A stretch of DNA of 64,000 bases. It comes from Thunnus maccoyii (Eukaryota > Chordata > Actinopteri > Scombriformes > Scombridae). Numbering within the stretch: position 1 is the first letter of the stretch; every line of letters starts with the position of its first letter. Where the stretch lies: contig NC_056550.1 of the NCBI RefSeq assembly GCF_910596095.1, positions 6,534,501-6,598,500 of the forward strand, read 5' to 3'. Position numbers and translations under genes: made by a program. Positions 41,505 to 53,600 of this stretch are shown in pieces. The notes under the pieces were generated by a model. The model did no database searches, was not told the DNA's origin, and saw nothing but the letters and a program-made list of their open reading frames with translations.

Positions 41505-42030
41505 GATACAGATGGGTGACAAATTAAAGGAAAAACCATTACAGGTCTGAATGCTTGACCACTACAGTGAGGGGATCCAGTGGCTCTGTTATGCTTTGGG
41601 GGGCATTTTGCTGGCACGGTTTGGGTCCACTTGTCCCCTAAGAGGGAAGTGTCACTGCAAATCAATACAAAGTTGTTCTGAGTGATCACCTTTATCCTAT
41701 GATGAAACATTTCTATCCTGATAGGAGTGGTCTCTTCCAGGATGACAATACCCCACTTCACAGGGCACGAGGGGTCACTGAATGGTTTTTTGAGTATGAA
41801 AATGATGTGAATCATATGTTATGGCCTTCGCTGTCACAATATCTCAACCCAATTGAACACCTATGGGAGATTTTGGACTGACGTGTTAGACAGCACTCTC
41901 CACCACCATCATCTAAACACCAAATGAGGGAATATCTTTTGGAAGAATAGTGTGCATGCTTCCAGTAGAGTTCAGAGACTTGTAGAATCAGTGCCAAGGC
42001 TGAGGAACACATTCCATAGCACTTGCAGGC
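41505..42030 (+). mobile_element. Tc1/mariner transposase remnant (pseudogene)
   Basis: It opens with ACAGATGGGTGACAAATTAA, a recognisable fish Tc1-type start. A frame then reads FYPDRSGLFQDDNTPLHRA (second catalytic Asp region) and [11 protein letters not shown] (the Glu of the DDE triad). Stop codons and frame changes interrupt it and the N-terminal half is missing, so it is inactive. The remaining tail ([12 protein letters not shown]-like text about 41965-42005) fits the transposase C-terminus. Confidence 0.8.
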
Positions 42031-42059
42031 TCCATTAATCAGGAAAAAGACATATCTGG

Positions 42060-42435
42060 TTGGGTCTATATGAGTCTATATGCAGATGACATACTCCTTT
42101 AGCTAACAAACCCCAAAGTTTGCTTAGTCAGGGCTGTGATCTGCTGCAGTATATAACTTGGGCTGTATCTTTGGTTGCTCTCCATTGGTCAAAATCTGAA
42201 ATACTACCAGTTTTTAAACATATGAGCCTTGTTTGGATGGTACGGTTCAGACTATTCCTATCAAAATCACTTAGAAAAAGTACAAATTCATACATCTTAT
42301 ATAATCTAGATATACTTCCTTTGAATTTCACAGTATTGCTGAAAATCACACAAGACAACCTCTCTAGCTGGAATAAACTGACACCGTCCCTGACTGGAGT
42401 GATTGCAGCCATAAAAGTAAATATCCTACATTAAT
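42060..42435 (+). mobile_element. L1-like LINE reverse-transcriptase remnant
   Basis: CTATATGCAGATGACATACT at 42077 encodes LYADDILL, the YxDD catalytic box of reverse transcriptase. It is followed in shifted frames by LHWSKSEILPV and, near 42355-42430, by DNLSSWNKLTPSLTGVIAAI. These are the order and spacing of the L1/Tx1-type RT palm-thumb region. Stop codons directly after the YADD box and frameshifts show it is dead. Confidence 0.7.
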
Positions 42436-42788
42436 AATACATAGTTACACTACTCTAATGGAAAAATCAAAATTAAAAAAGGGAATTTCTACTTAAAATA
42501 TTTTATCTACCCAGTTACAGACACTGTAAAGCAGCAACACAACATCATCAAATACAGAAATCCATACAACCCTTTATTTGATTAATAAAGCTACCATTTT
42601 TTGACAAAGCAATAGCACCATAGTGTCAAGAAACACTGAAAAAAAACAGTTTTCCTCACTCATGAGAAAGATCTATTAATCAAATGCTTCTCTGCTGAAA
42701 CCATTAAAACATTCAGGTCTGAATAATATGACCTCAGATTGAAATCAAGTCATCAAGGGCTGTATATGAACTGAGACCAAAGCATCTC
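42436..42788. other. Spacer after the L1 remnant
   Basis: AT-rich, possibly further decayed LINE sequence. No gene or named element was seen. Confidence 0.4.
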
Positions 42789-43085
42789 TCAATGTGGCTG
42801 TATTTCTGCACACATCTCATTTGACTCCTGGTGCGAACAGCATATGATGGAGCTGAGTTTTGCCTTGATGTGCATGAAGAGAGGCATGTCAGAGCACTGT
42901 GGTTGATGTGGTGGGGGGCTTGCAACCTTCTCCCAGGGGCTGTCAGCGAAAGCAGACGAGAGGAATGCAGGGAGCTGAGATGGGCTGGTGGGTTCAGTGG
43001 GTTTATGTCTCATGTGTTTTGGGGGGTTCATGGACTTCTTGTTCCCATGGTGGTGGTAGAAAACTGCCTTTCTAGGAACCTGAAC
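42789..43085 (-). CDS. Possible terminal coding exon of an unidentified gene
   Basis: On the minus strand a strong acceptor (CCCTCCCTCCTCCCCAAG, AG at 43087-43086) is followed by 98 open codons to a TGA at 42791-42789. The stretch is clearly richer in GC than its surroundings. The predicted peptide is basic, with HHHGNKK, PPKHMRHKP and SPPPHQPQCSD segments. I do not recognise a family. No upstream exon was found, so this may be chance. Confidence 0.25.
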   Translation of the reverse strand, partial: VQVPRKAVFYHHHGNKKSMNPPKHMRHKPTEPTSPSQLPAFLSSAFADSPWEKVASPPPHQPQCSDMPLFMHIKAKLSSIICCSHQESNEMCAEIQPH

Positions 43086-43124
43086 CTTGGGGAGGAGGGA
43101 GGGAAGAAGAGAGTACAAATCTAG

Positions 43125-44455
43125 TCAAAAGTTCATTTTCCTATTGCATTGTTTTTGATGTTCATTTACAATGTTATGTATCTTACTATTGTATGGTAAG
43201 TATGTAGGAGGAATGTGATACATGTGTGATACAGTTTACCGGATATGTTGAAAATACTCATGCACCCACGCTAATTCTAACTGAGAATATTTCCCTTTGG
43301 TTTTAAAATTTTTAAGAAATCCACCAAAAATATTTTCAGTTTCAGTTTTATATCAGTTATCAAAACAGCAATTAACAGTTGACTTTCAAATAAAAGATTT
43401 TTGCTAACAATAGACTACACAGGTGTTTAATGACCCTAGCTCTTTCAAGGGGCACTCCACAAATTTTACACATCAAGATATATTTACTCTTTAAGTCCAT
43501 GTTGAACTGACTAGTAATGCAAGAAGATATTGCCAGGTAAAGTAGAAAAGTAAAAGCATGATTCAAAATAAAAACTGTAACAGAGAGAAAATTTAAGAAA
43601 AGCTGTGCAAGATTTTCGTCCATCCTCATATAACTCATCACAGATCTCTATGTAAAGTGGTTTTAACATGGCAGCAACTGAGATAGCATATGCACATGTG
43701 TATATAGATACCATCACAATGTAGAAGCACAATAGTGGTGTACAATGTGTTAAAATGTTTTATATAAAATTACATTTAGACGGTCCTAAAAACTCCACAA
43801 CAAATATGAGATGTCATATATGTAACATCTAGGTGACTGATGTTTGTATGAGAATCTTATTAAGTACCTATCCATGTACTTTCTCAATGTGCCTGTGACT
43901 ATGAGGAGTTTTGAAATATATTAAATGACATCATTACATCAAATGAGTTGTCATCCAAAATGAGTACAGAAAGAGAAACACTACATTCTCAGGATAGTCT
44001 CAGGGTCAGGTCACAGTCTCAGCTTTTTGGTGTTTATCTGTGTAGCTGCTGCGGCTGGTGGCCTACAGTGGTTTCAGTCAGGGGATTTGACGAAAGAAGC
44101 ACTGTGCCACTTTCTCACGGCCAACAGCTTCTCTATCTTTCTGTTCACTAGTTCACCCCCACCCACCCACTGACACTCATTTCCTCAAACCTTTTCAACT
44201 TTCTCTCACTTTGGTTGGCAGCAGTAGAATGAAAGATACGGACAGTACAGGGGTTTCTTTTCCTTTTTAGATGAGGGACAGGAAATCAGAAGTGAGCTTA
44301 CAGAGGTTTTGACATTTAATGTTAATGTTACTATTCTGTATGGAAATAGATATGCTAAATGCGTGCTTAATTTAGTAATAATTAGATTTAAGAAAAGTAA
44401 ACAATGTATAACAAAACAGAGGAAGTGGTGATGGCAAAATTGAATAACATGTATA

Positions 44456-44496
<41 letters not shown>

Positions 44497-45330
44497 TCCT
44501 ATATATAATATAAAGGATGTATAAACATATATTGTATATTGTATATTTACTATAACCATAGGAACAGTGGATTGTCTCTCTTAATATCACACTATGTCAC
44601 AGGGTCATGTACAAAAGTAAACCTGCAACACTCTCAAGCAGCCCTGAGCCTCCCACTGAACAGGAAACAAATATTTTGCTGAGGTATTTTTCTTTCTATG
44701 TTACGGCTTATCACATCCTCCTACTCCTTTCAATCAATTGCTGTCAGATTGAAAACATCACAGATTCAGATTAAAACCAAATTGTGGTTTTCCATCAAAG
44801 AAGTAACTGAAGCAAAGCATTTTGTTGATGTGCTTAAGCGCTTTTCCCATGGTGTCTATGAAAATACATTTGTTGCATAAATATGCTCAACTACAACTGT
44901 CACATCACCATGTAAGGAGAATAATGTAAATGATGGTGATGGTGTGATATTGATGATGACAACTTCTAAAATTCAGTCAGCAAGTGGGCATCCCCACTCC
45001 CACACATGCAGCTAACTCTCTGATGAAATTTGTATCACTCTGACAATGCAGGGTTACAGCAAGGTAAGGGGGTGTGAGAACTGCAAGATGACATGGTACC
45101 CAAGGCAGCCAGTGCCTGAAAGTACCCATTCATGTACATCTTCAAAACTGGTGGTGGTATACATACAGAAAGCCTACATAACCACAAATCAAATGAGTAC
45201 ATAAATATATACTGGTATTTAATTACATACTGTAATCGTTGGAGCCTTCAATATTCACCTTGATGTCAAGACAGATGCCCTCATTTAGAATAACTATAAT
45301 AATAAATAGTACTTTTACACTTTACTGCCA
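43125..45330. other. Intergenic stretch, no gene supported
   Basis: Contains a GGGGCACTCCA-type repeat (about 43440-43710), a TG microsatellite (44460-44495) and otherwise AT-rich unique-looking sequence. Confidence 0.55.
44460..44495. repeat. (TG)n microsatellite
   Basis: A TG tract in the gfi1-like to lrrc8e spacer. Confidence 0.95.
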
Positions 45331-45336
45331 TGATAG

Positions 45337-45790
45337 CAGGTCTGTGAGGCTGTAAGGCACAGCAGTGTTTTGAACTAAATGCTAATATCAGCATGCTAAC
45401 ATGGTCAAAGTGATAATGCTAACATGCTTGTTTAGTAGGCATGTTTAGTATGTTTAACATGTTCACCATCTTACTTTAGCATGTTAGCTAACATTTGCCA
45501 ATCAGCACAAAACACAAAGTACAGCTGAAGCTGAATGTCATTAGTTTTGTTGGTATTTGGTCATAATGCAAGGTAAAGAAAAGGTAGTAAAAATTTAAAA
45601 AATAAAGATTTTCATGTGCGCGATGATGGACCAGGATGCAAAGTCATTACCATAGTTATTACAATTTATTTCGTGGGGAAAATGAATGTCTGTACCAAAT
45701 TTCATGGAATATATCCAATATTTGTTGAGACATTTCACCAAAAACCAAAAATACCGACATCATAGTGGCCCCAGTGGAGTCAAAGGATCA
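45337..45790 (+). repeat. Dispersed repeat family A, copy 3
   Basis: It carries GAACTAAATGCTAATATCAG, CATGCTAACATGG, AACACAAAGTACAGCTGAAG, TGTCATTAGTTTTG and ATGTCTGTACCAAATTTCATG blocks in the same order as copy 1. Non-coding. Confidence 0.8.
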
Positions 45791-46224
45791 TCAAAGTCAG
45801 CAATATCTGGAAACAGTGTTTGTACAAGATTCAAAACACATTCAGTATAGATTACTTTTTACCATGAACAACTAACTCTGCAATTTACCTCAACATCTTT
45901 GTGGTAGGATGTTAGGGACCAAGCAGTGAGGCAATGAGGATACAGGAGTTGTAGATTTACATAAAAAAATGCGAAAACATTATTAACCAAGAATTTGATA
46001 ACTAGGCCTATGAAAGAGGTCAACAAAATACAATAATACTCAATGTAACAACTAAATAAGGTGTTAACTGAACAAACACACCTAACACAATGACACATGA
46101 GGGAACATATATAGAGTGACTTGGTCCAATCAAATAACACACAAAGGGTAAACAAGATGGACACTAACTACAACTAAACGCAAAGCAAAACTAACTAAGC
46201 CCCCCAAAAAACCTGTTTTAGTTT

Positions 46225-46530
46225 ACTCTCACCCCTCTCATAGCAGATAGACACAGTTAGCAACTAGCTGGTGAACATAGTCGAGCATTTATCAGCTACA
46301 TCATCCCCGAGGAGTTGGTAGAGAACAAAAACACAGCTAAAAGAGAGTGAACATTGGACTGACATTTGCCAGGTGGCCAGAAGCATGACTCCAAATTAAT
46401 GATAAAGTTGCTTTGTAGGTGCTAGATGTGTAACTTTAACAAGTTCACCATAAAAGCTCGATGTTGTTTTCACAACTTGTTTACACTGCCCCCAAGTGGC
46501 CAAAAAATCAGTTATTGCAGGTTTGAATAT
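46225..46530 (+). repeat. Dispersed repeat family B, copy 5 (partial)
   Basis: It has CACAGTTAGCAACTAGCTGG, AGAGAGTGAACATTGGACTG, CAGAAGCATGACTCCAAATT and an intact terminal CTGCCCCCAAGTGG (46486-46499) followed by CAGTTATTGCAGGTTT. Confidence 0.8.
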
Positions 46531-47344
46531 TGTAACTATTTGTTGTGCTGAGGTCTTTAGCAATCTTGTGATGTTTTTTCAAGGCATGGACGTGTGAACC
46601 TTGTCACATAACACAACCCCACCCATAACATGCCTGCTGAAGGGCATGGCTGTGTGAATGTGAGTGTGTGTGTGGGGGGGGTGTTTGTGTGTGTGTGTGT
46701 GTATAGTAAGTGACGAGGTGTGAAGCCGCAGGCCTTTTTGCAGCAGAACTCTGAAAGGGTGTTGATAGGATATCTGCCCCTTGTAATGTTTAGCTTACCA
46801 CACCACAGCCCCGCTGTCTAATTTTAAAGACATATTTCCCAGAAACAGATACAAAAACCAAAGTTAGTTTCGCATAAGATGGTGGACATAAATGTGCTCT
46901 TAAAGATTACAAAATTAAATGGACTAAATGTTGTTTTCTCAACTGCCGTTTCCAAGGTCAAAACTTATTTTTGAACATCATCATGTTTCCTAACCCTAAT
47001 ATTTCAGGGCCTAACCCTCCACACACACCTGCATACCTGCTCACAATTAACTCCCCAGTATATAACCCTGTCCCCTTCAGTTCCCTGCCAGATTGTCAAT
47101 TAATAGACTTGCACAATAGGCTTTGTATTTCCATGGCCACTGTTTCCATGCTTACATCCCGGTAGTTGCATTGTACAAAACACCAGTAAAAGGACAAGGA
47201 TGCCCACTCGGTTTGTTAACTTTCAACATACATATAGCAAGTAAGTATTGTAACAAGATAAATAAGATGATTAAAATACAAACCTCTTTTTTAACAAACA
47301 AATTGAACCATTAACACAGCAAACCTCACTTTGCCTGTCTCTGA
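46531..47344. other. Intergenic stretch, no gene supported
   Basis: Contains a short G/T-rich run (46660-46705). No coding or repeat assignment could be made. Confidence 0.5.
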
Positions 47345-47935
47345 GGCGATGTTCACATCACATGCTAAAAGTGGCACAATTTTTTTCACGGAAGTGTGAA
47401 CAAACCAAATCAATCAATTTTTTTCACATCAGATCTGGGCCACTTGTATATGTGGTCCTAGATCTGATTCATATCTGATCTCTGGCTATGTGACTGCTGT
47501 CAGAATTGTCAGATCAGAATTCATGCGGTTTATATAATGTCTCACCTCTCCGTGCATATTGCCTGTAGTCATCACTCAGTGTCAGAGCCCCACAGTCCTG
47601 TAAAAATAAACATGGAAGAGAGCAACAACAATGATGGGGGTCAACAGAGAGATGATGAAGTTTCAAATTTGTTGGACATTTACAGACAAGCTTCTCCACA
47701 ACATATATTCCTGGACATGTACACTACCACAGCCATGTCATCCACTTTTATGATTTGACTTTTGCACAGATGACATTATCATTGTTATTCTTGTACACAT
47801 GTGTGACAGTTTAGGACCTCAACAGTTTTTGGATACATGTGACTTACATACATGAATGTGAACTATCAACACAAAAAGATCAGATCTGACTAAAAATCTG
47901 AATTAAGCATTAAGGCCTGTGATGTGAACGAAGCC
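47345..47935 (+). mobile_element. 591-bp PIF/Harbinger-like non-autonomous element
   Basis: The ends form imperfect terminal inverted repeats: left GGCGATGTTCACATCACATG, right CTGTGATGTGAACGAAGCC, whose complement begins GGCTTCGTTCACATCACAG. A TGA trinucleotide flanks both ends (47342-47344 and 47936-47938), which fits the 3-bp target duplication of Harbinger elements. A frame from about 47612 reads DDEVSNLLDIYRQ, which faintly resembles the Myb/SANT-like protein of that superfamily. No transposase is present. Confidence 0.6.
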
Positions 47936-47994
47936 TGAGTTGTGCATTTGAGACCTCTGGCTACTTCACTGGACCATTATAGTTACATTTCTTT

Positions 47995-48053
47995 CCAGTG
48001 GGTGGCGCCAGATGGCATGTGGTCTGATGATGCCAAGCAGCTCCCCCTTGTGG
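47995..48053. promoter_or_regulatory. Pair of CTCF-like motifs in opposite orientation
   Basis: CCAGTGGGTGGCGC at 47995-48008 matches the CTCF core at 13 of 14 positions by eye. On the other strand, 48053-48040 reads CCACAAGGGGGAGC, about 12 of 14. They point towards each other. They lie between the minus-strand gfi1-like gene and the plus-strand lrrc8e gene, which is a plausible boundary position. Binding is inferred only from sequence. Confidence 0.35.
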
Positions 48054-48836
48054 AGATAAAAGAGTGAGATTGAGTGAGTTACATAACAGTTTGACTTGAC
48101 TTTTTACACCTAAAAAAATGTTTCATACATAATGGTGTAAACATGCACACACATGACTATGGTTATCGAACAGGAGTAAAAAACTAAGTTTAACACTTAT
48201 CAGTATTATCATTAAATGACAAATTATCCTATCAGGTTAGTAGTAAAGATGGTGAGATGTGCACAGATATGCAATGAAGATTAAAATAATTCTACTTCAT
48301 TTGAGCGTAGGTATAATACTATGTACAGTATGCCTCCCTTTGGTTAGATGTTAACAGGGAAATGAGGACAAAAGGCTACACTGGTCTAATCAGGACACTT
48401 GGAAGCCATGTGAATGATTTCATACGCACACACTTAAAGATTCAGAGACACACAAACAGCCTCACAACAAACAACACTGAATACAGTCAGGCTGTCACTA
48501 ACACACTGTGCTGTTTTCTGAAGCTGTTTATCTGGTGTTAAATACTGCTCTGTAGGTGTCCCTCAACTACACCTTCACACTTTATCTGGTGATTTTTCGC
48601 TGTGGCATCAGTAAATGAGAATCTCACTCACACATACCGTTTGTCACCCCCCAACCCACTCAATCACAAACACATACATTCATTTTCACACTTGCAGACA
48701 CAGTGAACCAGCTGTGTATAGTAGATCACGTTGTGGTACAGTGTCAGTTTGCGCCTTTGCTCCAGATTCTTCTTGGCCCGAATACAAAGAAACAACACAC
48801 TGAGTTACATGTATACTTATATGACCCTCCTGTGTG

Positions 48837-48840
<4 letters not shown>

Positions 48841-48870
<30 letters not shown>
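48841..48870. repeat. (CA)n microsatellite
   Basis: A CA tract preceded by TATATATA. Confidence 0.95.
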
Positions 48871-48874
<4 letters not shown>

Positions 48875-49858
48875 AGAACTTTCCTTGGCCATCAGAGTCA
48901 GTACCTTCTGTAGAAAACAAATCTGGTTTCTCTACAGTAGCAAACATCAGTCTATAACAAACAACATTAACAGATAACGTGTCTGGGTTTAAACAATGCA
49001 GGCCTGCGATGAGAGCTGCAACATCAACTGGAGTAGGCCTCCGGTGTCAAGTGCAGCTGTGTAACTCACAGCACAGTAACTTCAGCAGCCCCTGCTGGAT
49101 ATTGCTGGATACAGTGTTGTAGTTTCTCTCTGTAGGGTACCCAATAGTGGTGTAGCTTGTACAGGAAAGAGGTGAGAGCAATGGGATCCAAACTAAATTA
49201 AGCAGCAAATATCAAAAATCTGTTAATGTTGGTTTAAAGTCTTTTATCCAAGTAACTGATAGAAGTTGATTTTAAACGTGAAAAAATGCTAGACACCTTC
49301 AGCTAGCAGATCATGGAGTGTGACTGACTGAGTGGAGGAAAATACATTTACTAATGAACTGTAGAACTTATTTACAACTTCAAGGTACTTTACTTGAGGT
49401 TAAGAGTTTCCATTTTATGCTACTTTATACTTTTATGTAACCACATTTCAGAAGGCACTTGTGTATTTTTTGCTCCATTTCATTTACTATTTACTGTAGT
49501 TAGTATTTATGTTAATCCATATTAGGATTTTACACACAAAACCCATGATCATCTTATAAAATATGATACCATGTTATAGATTAAACTACCCAGCAGTAAA
49601 CAAAGAAAGTAAAATAAGCTCCACCTCAAGCAGCTGCAACATTGAAATTCTTAAAAGGATCATTCTGAATGAATAGCAAGTATATCTACTATTGATATCT
49701 AAGTACATTTTTCTGATAATACTTTTTTCTTGTGATTTCCTCTGATGTTTTGCTCAGAGTAAGTTAGTTCTGAAGGAGTTAAAGGGTGCAGGCATGCCCC
49801 CGGTGGGTCATGAACGGGCTTCTAGTGCTGAATTAGATTTTTCAACCACACATCCTCT

Positions 49859-49872
49859 GCTGCCATGGCAAC
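49859..49872 (+). promoter_or_regulatory. RFX X-box-like palindrome in lrrc8e promoter
   Basis: GCTGCCATGGCAAC differs by one base from the symmetrical RFX consensus GTTGCCATGGCAAC. It lies about 160 nt upstream of the lrrc8e leader donor, in the probable core promoter. The ATG inside it is not a plausible start codon for any gene here. Confidence 0.45.
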
Positions 49873-50034
49873 CGTTGAAAAGCTGTGTGTCGGCCAGCTG
49901 AGGAGGAGTTTGTTGTAAGTTTCAAGAGTTTTTCACGGCAGAACCGGACAGCACCGGAATGAAGTTTCTGTAAGGCGGCTGTGAGCTGATCAGAAGAGAA
50001 ACAGAGAAAACAGGAAAACAACTTATTTACCCAG
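49873..50034 (+). other. Probable 5' UTR exon of lrrc8e
   Basis: A purine-rich leader ends in ACCCAG|GTAGGT (exon end 50034). The next acceptor, TTACTTTTGCAG at 50639-50640, adds 27 nt before the ATG at 50668. The 5' end is not defined. Confidence 0.5.
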
Positions 50035-50667
50035 GTAGGTGAAAGTTGATCGTTGGCTGTAAAAATTACTTAATTGTTAAGTGCTGAACATGTTCTTTTG
50101 CCAAGAAGTAGACTAAGTAGATGTTGCCTACAATGGACATTTTGTCAGATGGTGTTTGTACTATTTTGAATTGGTTTACTAGTAACGTGCAACCATTGAT
50201 CAAAAGATCTTTAAAGGCTGAAATGGACTTATTTAAAGCTTCATCTTGTAATGTTAAGATTTTAAATTACATAATTTATTGAATTTCTATTAAAACACCA
50301 AGCTTTTCTAGTCCACTTGAAACTGTTATTTATTCTTTACCAGCTACCTCTTATTCTGTGACCTGATCAGGATCTTCCTGGATCAGGCTGTGGTTATACT
50401 GTAATTTGATTTCTGTTTAAAACTGGTGACTCCATAGGTCACATATTTTGATAGCTCTTACCACAAGTGGAAACTCCATAATATTTAAATAGGGTTACAA
50501 ATTGTAATTGTGACATGGCACCTACCAGTATTTGGTCAGCAAATCAAATATTTCTTCCATTGTTGACCCTCTACTGTCACAACATTAGTTTATGTGTGTA
50601 GCCTAAACCTTTCTTCACCATCTCACAATTACTTTTGCAGTCATCCCTGTATGACCCAGAGGTCGCC

Positions 50668-53600
50668 ATGTTTTCCCTGTCGGAGCTGGCGCCTCTGAAC
50701 CAGCATCAAAGCAGGTCTAAATTGTTGAAGCCATGGTGGGAGGTCTTCATGGACTACTTGGTGGTCCTGATGCTGATGGCATCTGTTCTGGCCTGTACTG
50801 AGCAGCTGTCCAGGGACCGAGTGGTGTGCATTCCCTTGGATCCTCTTGTCACTGCAAATACTAGTGATCACAGGTCCTCAACTAGCAGTGATGTGGCACT
50901 GATTCCATCTTCAAAGCCCCCAACGCAAATTCCACGCAACATCAGCCCAAATCTTCATTCTACAGCTCGGGGTCGACGCACGCACCTGGTCTACCAGCAG
51001 TATGTTTACATTAGCCAGGTACTGTAATACTAGCTTAACTTGCTTCTTAAATGATGCAACAGAACAGGTGAAACCAATAAAATTATATATAATAATAATA
51101 TAATAATATTGTCTGTCAAATCTCTTAAATCAGGTATTCGCTCATATTAAACCACCTGACCCTGCAGTTCCCCTCAGCTTTATGGAGCGACTTTCAGCTC
51201 GCTGTTTTGGTTTTACGGCCTTCAACTTTTCTAGTTTGACTCACTCTCATAGCTCTATAGTTAGCATTGTTTTTGGCTGCAGCAGGCAAATGTTTTCGGC
51301 AAAAAAGCTCTACACAGCACCAAATAACAGACAGTTAGCAACTAGCTGGTGAATATAGTGGAGGATTTAGCAGCTAAGAAAACAAATATTTTTCCCAGGA
51401 TTTGGTGGAGACCAAAAACCGCATTAAAAGTAGACTGAATATTGGACTGACATTTGCTGGGTGGCCAGAAGCATGACTCCAAATGAATGATAATGTTGTA
51501 ATTTTTGCAGCATGTATAAAAAGGCAACTTTTCGCTAATACATTCACCACAATGTTGTGTTTGTAGCTTATTTCACTGCCCCCAAGTGAACAAAAAATCT
51601 GTGATTGCAGTTTTAAGTGTCTATCCATCTGTCTGTCTTTCTAGGTGTGCTACCATGAGGCTTTGCCTTTGTGCTCCCGCTTCTTTCCCTACATAGCCTT
51701 GCTGCAGTCTCTAGTGCTGGTAGCCAGCGGCTCCTTCTGGCTCCATTTTCCCCACACCTCTGCCCGCATAGAGCACTTCCTGGCAATCTTGGCAAAGTGC
51801 AGTGAGTCACCCTGGACATCTCAGGCCCTGTCCCATGCTGCCCAGCAGGAAAACATCCAAGAGAAGGAGGTGATGGAGGAGAGGCACCCACCTCAACCTC
51901 CTACCTCTTCAACTTCATCCTCATCACCAGTGACCCGCACAAGATGTTCAAGCATAGACTCGGGCACGGACAGCCCGCTTTTAAAGAGGTCAGATAGTAC
52001 ATCCTCTGCCGCCCCTCCCTCCCCGTGCCCTTCCACACTCTCCTGTAACTCCACTATGTCATCTACATCCCTCGGCTCCAGGGTGCACTTCCCTTCTCCC
52101 AAGCCCTCACTCATGGTTGACAGTCCCAGGCAGGGAATCAGTTTGGATAAAAGTGATGGAGAACAGGCCAGGGCACTGTTCGAAAGGGTCAGGAAATTTC
52201 GATCTCACTGCGAAAGCTCAGCTGTCATCTATAAGGTTAGAGATCCTCTAGCCCCAAAGATGTGCTGTATATATCAAATCATCTACTTTGTTTGTTAGGT
52301 TAATTGATGAGACCTTTCCTTTTCACATTTTCTTATTCAAAGATGAAAATGTGTTATGATGTGACATTACAGGGATTTTTTTTTTATCGAACGTTGTCAA
52401 ATTATTCATCATGCCCTCTTTCATCTATGCAGGTCTACTTGGCTCAGACGATTTTCAAATTGCTGATGGTAACGCTGATTGTGAGTTACACCATACCTCT
52501 TCTCAGCTCCTTCTCCTTCACCCACACCTGTTACCCTGAGGAGCAGGCCCTGGTGGGCTACACTACCTTTGAGTGTATCCATGTGCTCTCCTCCCTTCTA
52601 CGCAAACTGCTGGTGGCCTACTTGACCTTACTGGGGCTGTATGGCATGCTCAACTTATACACCCTCAGTTGGATTTTGCACAGGTCAGGACTCACAAAGA
52701 GTGCATTTGTGTATAATGAGCAGGATAAATGTGTTGGTGCTGTGACAATGCATTAAAAACAGTGTATCTTGATATAAACTTTAAAACCGCACCACTTAAT
52801 ATTTTTATGTCAACAATGGAAAAAATGACCATGTGTAATGTGAAAGGTATTGCTTGTAGTGACGAACTCACAGAGATTTATCACCTGATTCTGCCATTCC
52901 CCTCAGCTATATGGAGTTTTTTTTTAGCATTTTTCAGCTCATTGTGTTAGTTTTACGGCCTGCAACTTTGCTATTTTAATTCAGTGTCTCCGCTCATATC
53001 AACATCATTTCCAGCCATTTTCAGCAAGAAAGTCCTGACAAACCCACTGCACACTACCTGCTCAGAACCCAACAGCAGAAAGACCAATTTAGCAACCAAC
53101 TGGTAAAAGTGGAGCATTTAGCACCTAATGAGCCAGATATTTCTTTCAGGAGTTAGTGGAGAGCTAAAAGGAGAGTGAATACTGGACTTACATTTCTAGA
53201 GTGGCAAGAAACACGACTTCAAACAAATGCCAATGTTGCTCTGTGTCAGCTGGACAAATAAATTAATTTTTGTGTAGTAATTGTTTGCTAAGATGTTCAC
53301 CATATAAACTTTATTGAGTTTGTTAATATGGCCAAAAATATCAATTAATGCAGCTTTAATTGTTATCTAAGAACCATACCAATATTTTAGCCCATTTACC
53401 ACAAACCTCATGAATACCTTACATTACAATTACAATTTGTTTTCCTACCTTTGGTTTCCATTCCATACTACATACTACTCCATATCCATAACATAACAAA
53501 ATCATTATGTTCCATGGATTACTAATCTCAAATAAGTTTCAACTCCTTGACATTGAGTTTCATACTTTACTGAAGTGAATGTTGAGCTTTTGAAACTTGT

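Larger units (their letters stand above)
47936..49800. other. Intergenic stretch upstream of lrrc8e
   Basis: Contains two CTCF-like motifs (47995-48053) and a CA microsatellite (48841-48870). No protein-coding frame with family resemblance or splice support was found. Confidence 0.5.

Noticed and set aside
50635-50667. Upstream extension of the lrrc8e frame
   Set aside because: There is no ATG in frame, the acceptor AG lies at 50639-50640, and the LRRC8 N-terminus aligns from the ATG at 50668.
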